From the NCBI RefSeq assembly GCF_030131845.1, contig NZ_JASKYM010000011.1, forward strand, positions 1-64,000: DNA of 64,000 bases, read 5' to 3'. The notes under the pieces were generated by a model. It saw nothing but the letters and a program-made list of their open reading frames with translations. It had not been told where the DNA came from and did not search any database. Position numbers and translations under genes: made by a program. This document shows, piece after piece, positions 1-7,998 of this stretch; the stretch's first letter is position 1, and the number at the start of each line of letters is the position of its first letter. This DNA comes from Romboutsia sedimentorum (lineage in GTDB: Bacteria; Bacillota; Clostridia; Peptostreptococcales; Peptostreptococcaceae).

Positions 1-108
1 CCCACCGTAAGGGTAAGACCCCAGGAAGACTACCTGGTTGATAGGTCGAAGGTGTAAGTGCAGTAATGTATTTAGCTTACCGATACTAATAGGTCGAGGA
101 CTTGACCA
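1..108 (+). rRNA. 23S ribosomal RNA, 3' end (partial)
   Basis: The window opens inside the last part of domain VI of 23S rRNA. The conserved tail CTTACCGATACTAATAGGTC, followed by GAGGACTTGACC, ends near base 107. That tail would pair with the GGTCAAG found at the 5' end of bacterial 23S. The exact mature end is uncertain by a few bases. The rest of the gene lies upstream of the window. Confidence 0.95.
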
Positions 109-216
109 AAAATAAAATCTAACGATTTTATATCGCAACTAAAAAACAGTTGCTAAAATTAAATGATTAATTCTAAATGGTATACAGTTTTCAGAGTATT
201 AACTCTAAAACTAAAT

Positions 217-290
217 GCGGGTGTAGCTCAATGGTAGAGTTCTGGCCTTCCAAGCCAGCTGTGAGGGTTCGATCCCCTTCACCCGCTCCA
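217..290 (+). tRNA. tRNA-Gly (anticodon TCC)
   Basis: A complete cloverleaf is visible. The 7-bp acceptor GCGGGTG (217-223) pairs with CACCCGC (280-286). The anticodon stem CTGGC/GCCAG encloses a loop with TCC at 249-251, and the T-arm carries TTCGATC. The discriminator base is T and CCA is encoded (288-290). It reads GGA/GGG glycine codons. It lies between the 23S and 5S genes and must be cut out of the rRNA precursor. This position is less common than the 16S-23S spacer or downstream of 5S. Confidence 0.97.
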
Positions 291-305
291 AATTAAATAA
301 AGATT

Positions 306-423
<118 letters not shown>

Positions 424-443
424 AATCTTTTTTTGTGTTTAAA

Positions 444-471
444 AATAAGGTCTTCATTTGAAGGCCTTATT
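444..471 (+). terminator. hairpin after the rRNA operon
   Basis: AATAAGGTCTTC and GAAGGCCTTATT form a 12-bp stem with one G-T pair and a 4-nt loop. The T-tract after it is weak. It probably acts as a back-up stop to the T-run that follows 5S. Confidence 0.5.
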
Positions 472-587
472 ATAGTTGCTAGATAAATTAAATTTTGAAA
501 TTTGGAGAAACTATATGAGAATTCAATTAATTATTTGAGTATAAATTAGTAAATAACTTGAAAGCTAAAATCTAAGGAGCGATACAG

Positions 588-785
588 ATGAAGAAAATTG
601 CATTAATTTTAGTAATAGTAGGAGCACTTAATTGGGGTGGAATAGGTGTTTTTGGAGTCGATTTACTAGGAAATGTTTTTGGTGGAACATATGAAATTGT
701 GAGCAGGATGATGTATTTTGCAGTAGGTATTGCTGGAATATACTTATCTTTCACATTTGGTCAAATAATTAATAATAATTCTTAG
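588..785 (+). CDS. small DUF378 family membrane protein
   Basis: A 65-residue protein with two hydrophobic helices (about 3-23 and 40-58) joined by a short glycine-rich loop. The N-terminal pattern, a helix followed by GALNWGGIGVFGVDLLG, matches the DUF378 (YuzA-like) family, known only as small membrane proteins without an assigned function. The start is the ATG placed 8-9 nt after the ribosome-binding site AAGGAG. It stands alone: rRNA genes lie upstream, a strong hairpin follows and the next gene is 250 bp away. I infer location in the cytoplasmic membrane and no more than that. Confidence 0.85.
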   Translation: MKKIALILVIVGALNWGGIGVFGVDLLGNVFGGTYEIVSRMMYFAVGIAGIYLSFTFGQIINNNS

Positions 786-794
786 TAGCTAAAT

Positions 795-832
795 AAAAGT
801 CGTTGATAAATTTTATAATATCAACGACTTTT
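795..832 (+). terminator. Rho-independent terminator after the DUF378 gene
   Basis: A perfect 14-bp stem AAAAGTCGTTGATA / TATCAACGACTTTT with a 10-nt AT loop. The A-run and T-run on either side would let it work on both strands. From here to 1043 I see only very AT-rich DNA, presumably including the promoter of the next gene. Confidence 0.8.
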
Positions 833-1042
833 AGCTATATAAAATATAATAATTAACTTTAAAATGATTAAATTTAATATAAAAGTAATGTGTTATGTTT
901 AATAGAAATTTCTAAAATTTATAGAAATAATAATTATAATTAATTTAAAAATAAATATAATTTTTTAATTAATATAAAATTTATAGAAATTGTGTTTGAT
1001 TTAGTTATAATAAGATATATTAACAAATGTAAGGAGAGTAAA

Positions 1043-2455
1043 ATGGATACTTCAATCATAGATAAATTAAAAGAAATAGTAGATACAAATTTAATATCAT
1101 TTCATATGCCAGGCCATAAATTAGGCAAAGTTTATGACAAACTAGGATACTCAGATATATTAAAAAACATATATAAAATGGATACAACAGAGATAGACGG
1201 AACAGACAACTTACATTCACCAGATGGGATAATAAAAAAATCGCAAGAACGAGCTTCTAAGGTGTTTAAAAGTAAGCATACATATTATTTAGTTAATGGA
1301 AGTACATGTGGCATACAAGGGGCAATAATGGCATCATGTTTACCAAAAGACAAAATTATTGTAAATAGAGACTGCCATCAGTCAGTTATAAACTCTTGTA
1401 TATTAGGCGACATAGAACCTGTATATATAAGACCTAAAATAAACATACAAACAAATATAATAGAAGGCATAGAAAGACAAGATGTCATAGATACAATAGA
1501 TAATAATTTGGATGCGAAGGCTATTTTGGTAACATATCCAACTTATTATGGAAAAACGTATGATTTAAAAAAAATATGTGACTATGCCCATGAAAAAAAT
1601 ATGGTGGTTATAGTAGACGAAGCACATGGATCTCACTTGGGGTTAAGTGATAAATTGCCAAAGACTGCATTAGAACAAGGTGCAGATATAGTTATACAAA
1701 GTACTCATAAAACCCTACCTTCATTTACTCAATCATCTATGATACATATACAAGGGAATAGGGTAGATATAGATAAGATAGGACAAATTCTAAGAATTAT
1801 TGAATCTTCAAGCCCATCGTATGTGCTTATGTCATCATTAGATTTAGCAGTAGATATATATGAGAGCAAAGGCGAATTGCTAATGAATGAACTTTTACTA
1901 AACATAGATATATTTACTAATGATATGAAGGATAATGAATTTATAGATGTGTTTAATGAAGATGATAAAACAAAAATATTTATTTCAACAAAAAAAATGG
2001 GTATAACAGGATATGAATTAGAAAAAATACTAAGACAAAAATATAATGTACAAGTAGAATTAGCTAATTATTATGGTGTATTATTAATATGTACCATAGG
2101 AAATGAAATAGAAGACTTTAATATAATAAAAAAAGCGTTAAATGATATTAGTAAAAACTTTCATAGTGAAAAAACTATAGAAACTATCCAATATCCAATG
2201 AGTATACCTCTAAAAGTATTAAGTCCTCGAGAAGCATTTTATAAACCTAAAAAACGTGTTAAAATATATGAAAGCATAGGAAAAATCTGTGGAGAATATG
2301 TGATACCTTATCCACCAGGAATAAGCTTATTATCTCCAGGAGAAATAATAACAAAAGAAATAATAGATTATATATTACTGTGTAATGAAAAAGGAATGAA
2401 TGTAAGTGGAATAAAAGACTCAAGCTTACAGTTTATAGAGATAGTAGTAGATTAA
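1043..2455 (+). CDS. Orn/Lys/Arg decarboxylase family PLP enzyme (YaaO-like)
   Basis: A 470-residue fold-type I PLP enzyme of the Orn/Lys/Arg decarboxylase major-domain family. Visible motifs are HMPGHK (21-26), NGSTCG (85-90, cofactor phosphate), VDEAHGSHLG (191-200, the Asp that contacts the PLP ring) and STHK with Lys223 as the likely Schiff-base lysine. Members decarboxylate arginine, lysine or ornithine to polyamine precursors; the substrate cannot be read from the sequence. Length matches the short Firmicute type (B. subtilis YaaO and SpeA), without the N-terminal wing domain of the E. coli enzymes. I chose ATG 1043, behind AAGGAG, over an in-frame GTG at 992 that lacks a ribosome-binding site. 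As in B. subtilis, tmk follows. Confidence 0.9.
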   Translation: MDTSIIDKLKEIVDTNLISFHMPGHKLGKVYDKLGYSDILKNIYKMDTTEIDGTDNLHSPDGIIKKSQERASKVFKSKHTYYLVNGSTCGIQGAIMASCLPKDKIIVNRDCHQSVINSCILGDIEPVYIRPKINIQTNIIEGIERQDVIDTIDNNLDAKAILVTYPTYYGKTYDLKKICDYAHEKNMVVIVDEAHGSHLGLSDKLPKTALEQGADIVIQSTHKTLPSFTQSSMIHIQGNRVDIDKIGQILRIIESSSPSYVLMSSLDLAVDIYESKGELLMNELLLNIDIFTNDMKDNEFIDVFNEDDKTKIFISTKKMGITGYELEKILRQKYNVQVELANYYGVLLICTIGNEIEDFNIIKKALNDISKNFHSEKTIETIQYPMSIPLKVLSPREAFYKPKKRVKIYESIGKICGEYVIPYPPGISLLSPGEIITKEIIDYILLCNEKGMNVSGIKDSSLQFIEIVVD

Positions 2456-2464
2456 AAAATATAT

Positions 2465-2507
2465 AGGAGGTGAAAATCTGATTTTAAAATTATTATTTTA
2501 ATCAGGA
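2465..2507 (+). promoter_or_regulatory. displaced strong ribosome-binding site and short inverted repeat before tmk
   Basis: A near-perfect Shine-Dalgarno AGGAGGTGA (2465-2473) lies about 42 nt before the tmk start, too far to serve it. Between them is the inverted repeat CTGATT (2478-2483) ... AATCAG (2500-2505). The functional site for tmk is the weaker CAGGA at 2503-2507. A stop at 2485 in the tmk frame rules out an upstream start. The repeat may have been inserted, or folding may bring the strong site closer. Confidence 0.4.
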
Positions 2508-2514
2508 CATAATT

Positions 2515-3204
2515 ATGAACGGAAAGTTAATAATCATAGAAAGTGGATCAGATGCAAGCGGAAAAGCCACTCAAACCAAGAAATTGTATGAAAGGCTATT
2601 AGAAGATGGGTATAAAGTTAAAAAAGTTGAATATCCAAACTATGAATGTGAATCTTCAGCTTTAGTGAAAATGTATTTAAGAGGGGACTTTGGAAAAAAA
2701 GCTTCTGATGTAGACCCATATATTGCATCTACATTTTATGCAGCTGACAGATATGCATCATTTAAAACGCAGTGGGAAGAATTTTATAATGAAGGTGGAA
2801 TAATACTTGCCGATAGATATACAACGTCTAATATGGTTCACCAAGCGTCTAAAATGGACAAGTTAGATAGAGATAAATATTTAGAATGGTTATGTGATTA
2901 TGAATTTAACTTATATAAGATACCAAAACCTGACTGTGTTGTATTTTTAGATGTTCCCGTAGAGTTTAGTAAAAAGCTTATGGAAAATAGAAAAAACAAG
3001 ATAACAGGAGAATCACAAAAAGATATTCATGAAAGTGATATAAAATATCTAGAAAAATCTTATAATAATTCGCTAGATATAGTAGAAAAATATAATTGGA
3101 ACAAAATTAATTGTTTACAAAATAATAATCTAAGAAGCATAGAAAGTATACATGAAGATATTTATAAAGTAGTTATAGATACAATTAAATCTTCGGAGAG
3201 GTAA
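2515..3204 (+). CDS. tmk: thymidylate kinase (dTMP kinase)
   Basis: Phosphorylates dTMP to dTDP with ATP, an essential step in dTTP supply. The 229-residue protein has a P-loop near residues 11-18 in the divergent form GSDASGKATQT, in place of the usual GxDGxGKST. The ADRYASF region and the LADRY(T) motif (about residues 98-103), both typical of Tmk, are present, as is the FLDVPVE strand. The Gly-to-Ala and Ser-to-Ala changes in the P-loop resemble a clostridial Tmk branch. The gene is followed 2 bp later by holB, the order seen in B. subtilis apart from yaaQ and yaaR. The translation signal in front of it is unusual and is listed separately. Confidence 0.9.
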   Translation: MNGKLIIIESGSDASGKATQTKKLYERLLEDGYKVKKVEYPNYECESSALVKMYLRGDFGKKASDVDPYIASTFYAADRYASFKTQWEEFYNEGGIILADRYTTSNMVHQASKMDKLDRDKYLEWLCDYEFNLYKIPKPDCVVFLDVPVEFSKKLMENRKNKITGESQKDIHESDIKYLEKSYNNSLDIVEKYNWNKINCLQNNNLRSIESIHEDIYKVVIDTIKSSER

Positions 3205-3206
3205 AT

Positions 3207-4142
3207 ATGTATTTTGAAAATATAATAGGGCAAGAATTTGCTAAAAAATATATAACAAATTCAATTAAAAATAATAAAATAAATCATGCGTATATGTTTG
3301 AAGGTATAGAGGGAATAGGGAAAAAAAGATTTGCAGATGAATTAGCTAAAATATTATTAGATGGCTACGATATAGATAATAATCCTGACTATATAAATAT
3401 ATATGCAGATGGGAATAGTATAAAAATAGCACAAATAAGAAAACTACAAACAGACATAATAATCAAACCACATAAGGATTATAAAATATATGTAATAAAT
3501 GATGCACAAAAAATGACAGTAGAAGCACAAAATGCATTATTAAAGACGTTAGAAGAACCGCCTAAGTATGCTATAATGATTTTAATTACAAATAATAAAG
3601 AAATACTACTAGATACTATAAAATCTAGATGTGAGATAATTAAGTTCCTACCTATATCTTTAGTAGAGTTAAAAAATTATTTAACGAAAAATGGTATAGA
3701 TGATAATAGGGCTCAATTATTAGCGACATTTTCAAGAGGTAGTATAAAAAGAGCATTAGAGTTATCTGAATCTGCAGAATTTGCAATTATGAGAGAGGAT
3801 ATACAGTCATACATACAAACAATACTTGATAAAAATATAGTAGATATATTAGAAATACAATCTAGCATGGATAAATACAAAAAAGATATAGCTAGTGTAT
3901 TAGACATGATGGTAAATTATTTTAGAGATATAATTCTTTTAAAAGAAAAAATAGATAAAAGTATGATAATAAACTCAGACAAAATAATATTTCTACAAAA
4001 TATGGGTAAAAAAATTACATATTCTCAAGTATCTAAAATTATTGATATAATAGAAGAAACAAAGAAAAAGATAAAAAGCAATTGTAACTTTAATATCAGT
4101 ATACAAGTTATGGCTTTAAATATATATGAGGTGATTAAATGA
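3207..4142 (+). CDS. holB: DNA polymerase III delta' subunit
   Basis: Clamp-loader AAA+ subunit that, with delta and tau/gamma, loads the beta clamp. The 311 residues contain a degenerate P-loop GIEGIGKKRFA (about 33-43), the DAQKMTVEAQNALLKTLEEPP segment typical of delta' (about 98-118), and sensor-1 ITNNKE followed by the SRC arginine motif (LLDTIKSRCEII). The Cys4 zinc module normally found after the P-loop helix is missing: the chain passes from AKILLDG to NPDYINI with no cysteine. The gene begins 2 bp after tmk and overlaps ricT by 4 bp (ATGA), so the three are probably translated together. Confidence 0.9.
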   Translation: MYFENIIGQEFAKKYITNSIKNNKINHAYMFEGIEGIGKKRFADELAKILLDGYDIDNNPDYINIYADGNSIKIAQIRKLQTDIIIKPHKDYKIYVINDAQKMTVEAQNALLKTLEEPPKYAIMILITNNKEILLDTIKSRCEIIKFLPISLVELKNYLTKNGIDDNRAQLLATFSRGSIKRALELSESAEFAIMREDIQSYIQTILDKNIVDILEIQSSMDKYKKDIASVLDMMVNYFRDIILLKEKIDKSMIINSDKIIFLQNMGKKITYSQVSKIIDIIEETKKKIKSNCNFNISIQVMALNIYEVIK

Positions 4143-5029
4143 TAAAGATAGTGGGTGTTAGATTTAAGAGCGCAGGAAAGATATATTATTTTGATCCAGT
4201 TGAATTAGAGATAGAAAAAAATATAGATGTAGTAGTTGAAACTGCAAGGGGACTAGAATATGGGACAGTAGTGGTTGGGCCAAAAGAGATAGAAGAAAGT
4301 GAATTAGTTTCACCACTAAAACCAATTATAAGAATAGCTACAGAAGAAGACACTAAGACATATATTGAAAATAAAGAAAAGGCAAAAGAAACTTTTGAGT
4401 TATGCCAACAAAAAATAAAAGATCATGATTTAACTATGTATTTAATAGATTGTGAATATACATTTGATAGAAATAAACTAATATTCTACTTTACAGCAGA
4501 AGGTAGAATAGACTTTAGAGAACTTGTAAAAGATTTAGCTGCAATATTTAAAACTAGAATAGAGTTAAGACAAATAGGAGTAAGAGATGAAGCTAAATCA
4601 ATAGGGGGATTAGGACCTTGTGGAAGAAGTCTTTGTTGTTCTTCATGGCTTGGAGATTTCCAACCAGTATCAATAAAGATGGCTAAAGATCAAAGTTTAT
4701 CATTAAACCCTACAAAAATATCTGGAATATGCGGAAGATTATTCTGTTGCCTAAAGTATGAACATGATGTATATACTGAAGCTATAGATGCAATGCCTGT
4801 AGTAGGTTCTTTAGTAAAAGTTGAAGAATTGAAGGGAAAAGTTATAGAGATAAATCCGCTTCTAGAGCAAGTTAGAATAGAATTTAATGATAAGACTATA
4901 AAGATATGCCATAGAGAAGAAGTTAAAGTTCTTCAAGAACCTAAAAAATGTAATGGTGGTTGTGGTAATCTTAAAGAAGAAGGTTTAGATGCAGCAACAA
5001 TAAGAGAATTAAAGAAACTAGAAGATTAA
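4139..5029 (+). CDS. ricT: PSP1-domain protein RicT (YaaT)
   Basis: A 296-residue PSP1 family protein. In B. subtilis RicT (YaaT) works with RicA and RicF as a complex carrying [4Fe-4S] clusters that directs RNase Y cleavage and supports sporulation and competence. The cysteine-rich core is visible: GPCGRSLCCSSW (about 159-170) and GICGRLFCCLKYEH (about 198-211). A second cysteine group, KKCNGGCGN, lies near the C-terminus. The start overlaps the holB stop by 4 bp. A terminator follows, closing the tmk-holB-ricT unit. Confidence 0.92.
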   Translation: MIKIVGVRFKSAGKIYYFDPVELEIEKNIDVVVETARGLEYGTVVVGPKEIEESELVSPLKPIIRIATEEDTKTYIENKEKAKETFELCQQKIKDHDLTMYLIDCEYTFDRNKLIFYFTAEGRIDFRELVKDLAAIFKTRIELRQIGVRDEAKSIGGLGPCGRSLCCSSWLGDFQPVSIKMAKDQSLSLNPTKISGICGRLFCCLKYEHDVYTEAIDAMPVVGSLVKVEELKGKVIEINPLLEQVRIEFNDKTIKICHREEVKVLQEPKKCNGGCGNLKEEGLDAATIRELKKLED

Positions 5030-5056
5030 AAATAGTTTAAATAAGAGAATTAAGGG

Positions 5057-5080
5057 GGTAGGATTTTTCCTACCTTTTTA
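5057..5080 (+). terminator. terminator after ricT
   Basis: GGTAGGA / TCCTACC with a 4-nt T loop, followed by five Ts. The next gene, trmN6, has its own AAGGAG ribosome-binding site 40 bp downstream. Confidence 0.75.
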
Positions 5081-5124
5081 TGATATAAGACAATTTAAGT
5101 CATAAGACATGGAAGGAGATATAC

Positions 5125-5877
5125 ATGGAAATACAATTAAAAGAAAGTGAAAGAATAGATGACTTGCAACTAAAGGGTCTAAAACTAATACAAGATACTA
5201 ATGGATTTTGTTTTGGAATAGATGCGGTATTATTAGCGAATTTTGCAAAAGTAAAAAGAGGTGCTAATGTAGCGGACTTAGGAACAGGAACGGGAATAAT
5301 ACCAATATTAATAGCAGGAAAAAGTGAAGCTAAAAAAATAGTAGGTGTAGAGATACAAGAAGAAGTTTATGAAATGGCTACTCGTTCTGTAAAGTTAAAC
5401 AATTTAGAAGATAGAGTGCAAATAGTAAATGCAGATATAAAAACAATAGATAAAGAACTAGAAGTACATGGATACCATGTAGTAACTTCAAACCCTCCGT
5501 ATATGCATATGGATGGAATAAAAAATCCTAATGATAAAAAAGCAATATCAAGACATGAAGTAAAATGCAACTTAGAAGATGTTATAAGAGCAGCTTCAAG
5601 ATTAACAATGCCTAAGGGTAAATTCTTTATGATACACAGACCAACTAGATTAGTAGATATAATTGAACTAGGAAGAAAGTATAGATTAGAGCCTAAGCAA
5701 CTACAATTTATACATCCAAGAGCAAACAAAGCACCAAATTTAGTTCTTGTAGAATTTGTGAAAGATGGAAGACCGGAGCTTAAAATATTAGATCCATTAT
5801 ATGTATATGGAGAAGATGGAAATTATACAGACGAATTAAGAGCAGTATATGCAAATGAAGATATAGGAGAAAATTAA
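5125..5877 (+). CDS. trmN6: tRNA1(Val) adenine-37 N6-methyltransferase (YabB/TrmN6 family)
   Basis: A 250-residue class I SAM-dependent methyltransferase. The SAM-binding motif VADLGTGTGIIPIL lies at about 49-62, the acidic residue VGVEIQ at about 74-79, and the amino-methyltransferase signature SNPPYM at about 122-127. Relatives methylate N6 of A37 in tRNA-Val; the exact tRNA substrate here is inferred from family. The start follows AAGGAGATATAC. It abuts rsmI with no gap, as yabB and rsmI (yabC) are neighbours in B. subtilis. Confidence 0.87.
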   Translation: MEIQLKESERIDDLQLKGLKLIQDTNGFCFGIDAVLLANFAKVKRGANVADLGTGTGIIPILIAGKSEAKKIVGVEIQEEVYEMATRSVKLNNLEDRVQIVNADIKTIDKELEVHGYHVVTSNPPYMHMDGIKNPNDKKAISRHEVKCNLEDVIRAASRLTMPKGKFFMIHRPTRLVDIIELGRKYRLEPKQLQFIHPRANKAPNLVLVEFVKDGRPELKILDPLYVYGEDGNYTDELRAVYANEDIGEN

Positions 5878-6711
5878 ATGAGTGGAAAATTATATATATG
5901 TCCAACACCTATAGGCAATTTAGAAGATATGACTTATAGAACAGTAAGGATATTAAATGAAGTAGATGTAATAGCAGCTGAAGATACAAGACACAGTATA
6001 AGACTTTTAAATCATTTTGAAATATCAAAGCCATTAACTAGCTACCATGAACACAATGAAGAATCAAAAGGTGGATATTTAATAGAAAAGTTATTAGCTG
6101 GAGAAAACATAGCTATAATAAGTGATGCAGGAATGCCAGGAATATCCGATCCAGGAGAAGTAATAATAAAACAAGCTATTGAGAATAATATAGAGATAGA
6201 AGTATTACCAGGAGCAACAGCATCTATAACAGCACTAGTAGGTTCTGGACTTCAAACACGTAAATTTGTTTTTGAAGGATTTTTAGATAGAGACAAAAAA
6301 GTAAGAAGAAATCAATTAGAAGAAATAAAAGAAGAAGCAAGAACTATAATATTTTATGAATCACCACATAGACTAAAAGAAACTCTAAAAGACATGCTAA
6401 AAATATTAGGTAATAGAAAAATAGCTGTAAACAGAGAACTTACAAAAAAATATCAAGAGATAATAAGAGAAGACATAGAAACAGTTATAAATATTTTTAA
6501 TGAAAAAGATGTTAAGGGTGAGTTTGTATTAATAGTAGAAGGTTTTACAGGAGAAAAAACTGTAAAAAATAATTATGATGACCTTAATGAAAGAGAATAT
6601 GTAGTAGTTTTAATGAAAGATGGTATGGACAAAAAAGATGCAATTAAAGTAGTATGTAAAGATAGAAAACTTCAAAAAGACATAGTATATAAACAAGTAT
6701 TAGACCTATAA
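5878..6711 (+). CDS. rsmI: 16S rRNA (cytidine-1402-2'-O)-methyltransferase
   Basis: Methylates the 2'-OH of C1402 in the decoding centre of 16S rRNA. The 277 residues show the tetrapyrrole-methylase fold signature of RsmI: N-terminal YICPTPIGNLEDMTYR (about 5-20), VIAAEDTRHS (about 31-40), SDAGMPGISDPG (about 80-91) and LPGATASITAL (about 104-114). The ATG follows directly on the trmN6 stop codon, with GGAG inside the end of trmN6 as ribosome-binding site, so expression is coupled. Length is normal for the family. Confidence 0.95.
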   Translation: MSGKLYICPTPIGNLEDMTYRTVRILNEVDVIAAEDTRHSIRLLNHFEISKPLTSYHEHNEESKGGYLIEKLLAGENIAIISDAGMPGISDPGEVIIKQAIENNIEIEVLPGATASITALVGSGLQTRKFVFEGFLDRDKKVRRNQLEEIKEEARTIIFYESPHRLKETLKDMLKILGNRKIAVNRELTKKYQEIIREDIETVINIFNEKDVKGEFVLIVEGFTGEKTVKNNYDDLNEREYVVVLMKDGMDKKDAIKVVCKDRKLQKDIVYKQVLDL

Positions 6712-6735
6712 AACATAAAACTTGAGGTGATGTAG

Positions 6736-7431
6736 ATGAAACTACAAAATATATTAATCGATAGCTTATCTTGTGATAGTACTTATAAAAAAATCATTGA
6801 ATTAGATGAAAATAAAACACTAGAAAAGATAATACCTAAAACAAAAGATATGAAACTAAATGGAGAGTGTAAATATCATGTAGTTAATGTATATAATCAC
6901 TCATTAAATGCTTTAAAAGAATTTGAAGATACAATTGATGAAGATAAATTTTTTTCATCTCATTTAAGAAGCTATATAAAAGATTACTTAAATAGTGATG
7001 CAGGTACTAATTTAAATAAACTTCAATTATTAAAACTAGGAATATTTTTACATGATATAGGAAAGCCCGATAGCAAAACTGTAGATACTGAGGGAAGAGT
7101 TCATTTTAAGGGACATGAAATCGTAGGAGCAGATATAGCTGTTAATTTAGGCAAAGATTTAGATTTACAGGAAAAGACAATTGATTTGCTTAATATATAT
7201 GTAAGACACCATATGATACTTTTGGTAACTTACAAAACCAATAATATGAGTCACGAAAAATTATTTGAGATATTTGAAACATTAGGAGACGATGTTATAG
7301 GTGTTTTATTACTAGGATACTGTGACATAGTTGCTACTAGAAAACTATTGAATCCCCATGAAGATACTGGTGTAATAAAAATATATATGGAATACGCTTT
7401 AACAAACTATATATATAAATATAAAAAATAA
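6736..7431 (+). CDS. HD-domain phosphohydrolase-like protein
   Basis: A 231-residue protein with an HD metal-binding domain. The central motif is FLHDIGKPDSKTVDTEGRV, followed by HFKGHEIVGA and later YVRHHM, giving the H...HD...H pattern of PF01966. This arrangement resembles the HD region of CCA-adding enzymes, but no nucleotidyltransferase domain is present. The substrate is unknown; a phosphomonoester or phosphodiester is the family expectation. The ribosome-binding site is GAGGTGATG. It follows rsmI by 24 bp and ends in a bidirectional terminator, so it is probably the last gene of the trmN6-rsmI unit. Confidence 0.75.
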   Translation: MKLQNILIDSLSCDSTYKKIIELDENKTLEKIIPKTKDMKLNGECKYHVVNVYNHSLNALKEFEDTIDEDKFFSSHLRSYIKDYLNSDAGTNLNKLQLLKLGIFLHDIGKPDSKTVDTEGRVHFKGHEIVGADIAVNLGKDLDLQEKTIDLLNIYVRHHMILLVTYKTNNMSHEKLFEIFETLGDDVIGVLLLGYCDIVATRKLLNPHEDTGVIKIYMEYALTNYIYKYKK

Positions 7432-7476
7432 AAAAATATAGATTACTTATAAATATAAGTAATCTATATTTTTTTA
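7432..7476. terminator. bidirectional terminator between convergent genes
   Basis: Long inverted repeat: an A-run, ATATAGATTACTTAT, a short AAAT loop, ATAAGTAATCTATAT and a T-run. It serves the HD-domain gene on the plus strand and the Lrp-type regulator on the minus strand. Confidence 0.85.
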
Positions 7477-7539
7477 TATATCGTAAAAAGTACCTATCAA
7501 TACTTTTTAAATAACATGTACATAAATACATTTTAATTT

Positions 7540-7968
7540 CTATAATATAGCTTTTGCATGTATAGGAGTTGATAGTATAACGGAAGTTTTTGTTGAACCT
7601 ATTTTCTTTATAGAATCAATAACGTTTTCAAGTTCATACATATCTTTAACAATAACCTTTAGCACAGAACAATCGTTACCAGTTATATGATGGCATTCTA
7701 CTATTCTATTATCATTACGAGCTTCTTGAATAAAATCTACATACTTATTGCTAGGCAGAGATATGTGTATAAAAGCTTTGATAACTCTTCCTAAAGCATC
7801 AGGATTTACTATAGCCTTGTAACCTTCTATTATTCCTGCTTCTTCTAATCTCTTAACTCTTTCAGAAACAGCTGGAGAAGTTAATCCAACTATTTTACCT
7901 AAGTCTTTCATAGAAACTCTACCGTCTTTTTGTAGAATGTCTATAATTTTGTGATCTGTAATATCCAT
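7540..7968 (-). CDS. Lrp/AsnC family transcriptional regulator
   Basis: A 142-residue feast/famine regulator. The N-terminal helix-turn-helix (about residues 4-55) has the family pattern KIIDILQKDGRVSMKDLGKIVGLTSPAVSERVKRLEE shared with AsnC and Lrp. The C-terminal RAM domain (about 65-135) carries CHHITGNDCSVLKV, the usual ligand-binding strand and turn. Such proteins form octamers and respond to amino acids; the effector here is unknown. It is 30 bp downstream of pncB on the same strand, so it may be co-transcribed and need not regulate pncB. Confidence 0.9.
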   Translation of the reverse strand: MDITDHKIIDILQKDGRVSMKDLGKIVGLTSPAVSERVKRLEEAGIIEGYKAIVNPDALGRVIKAFIHISLPSNKYVDFIQEARNDNRIVECHHITGNDCSVLKVIVKDMYELENVIDSIKKIGSTKTSVILSTPIHAKAIL

Positions 7969-7998
7969 GTTTGAATCCCCCTTAATTAAGATAATATA

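Noticed and set aside
5367-5729. A 120-codon minus-strand frame inside trmN6
   Set aside because: Shadow of the methyltransferase gene; rich in Ser, Leu and Ile as expected of reversed AT-rich coding DNA.
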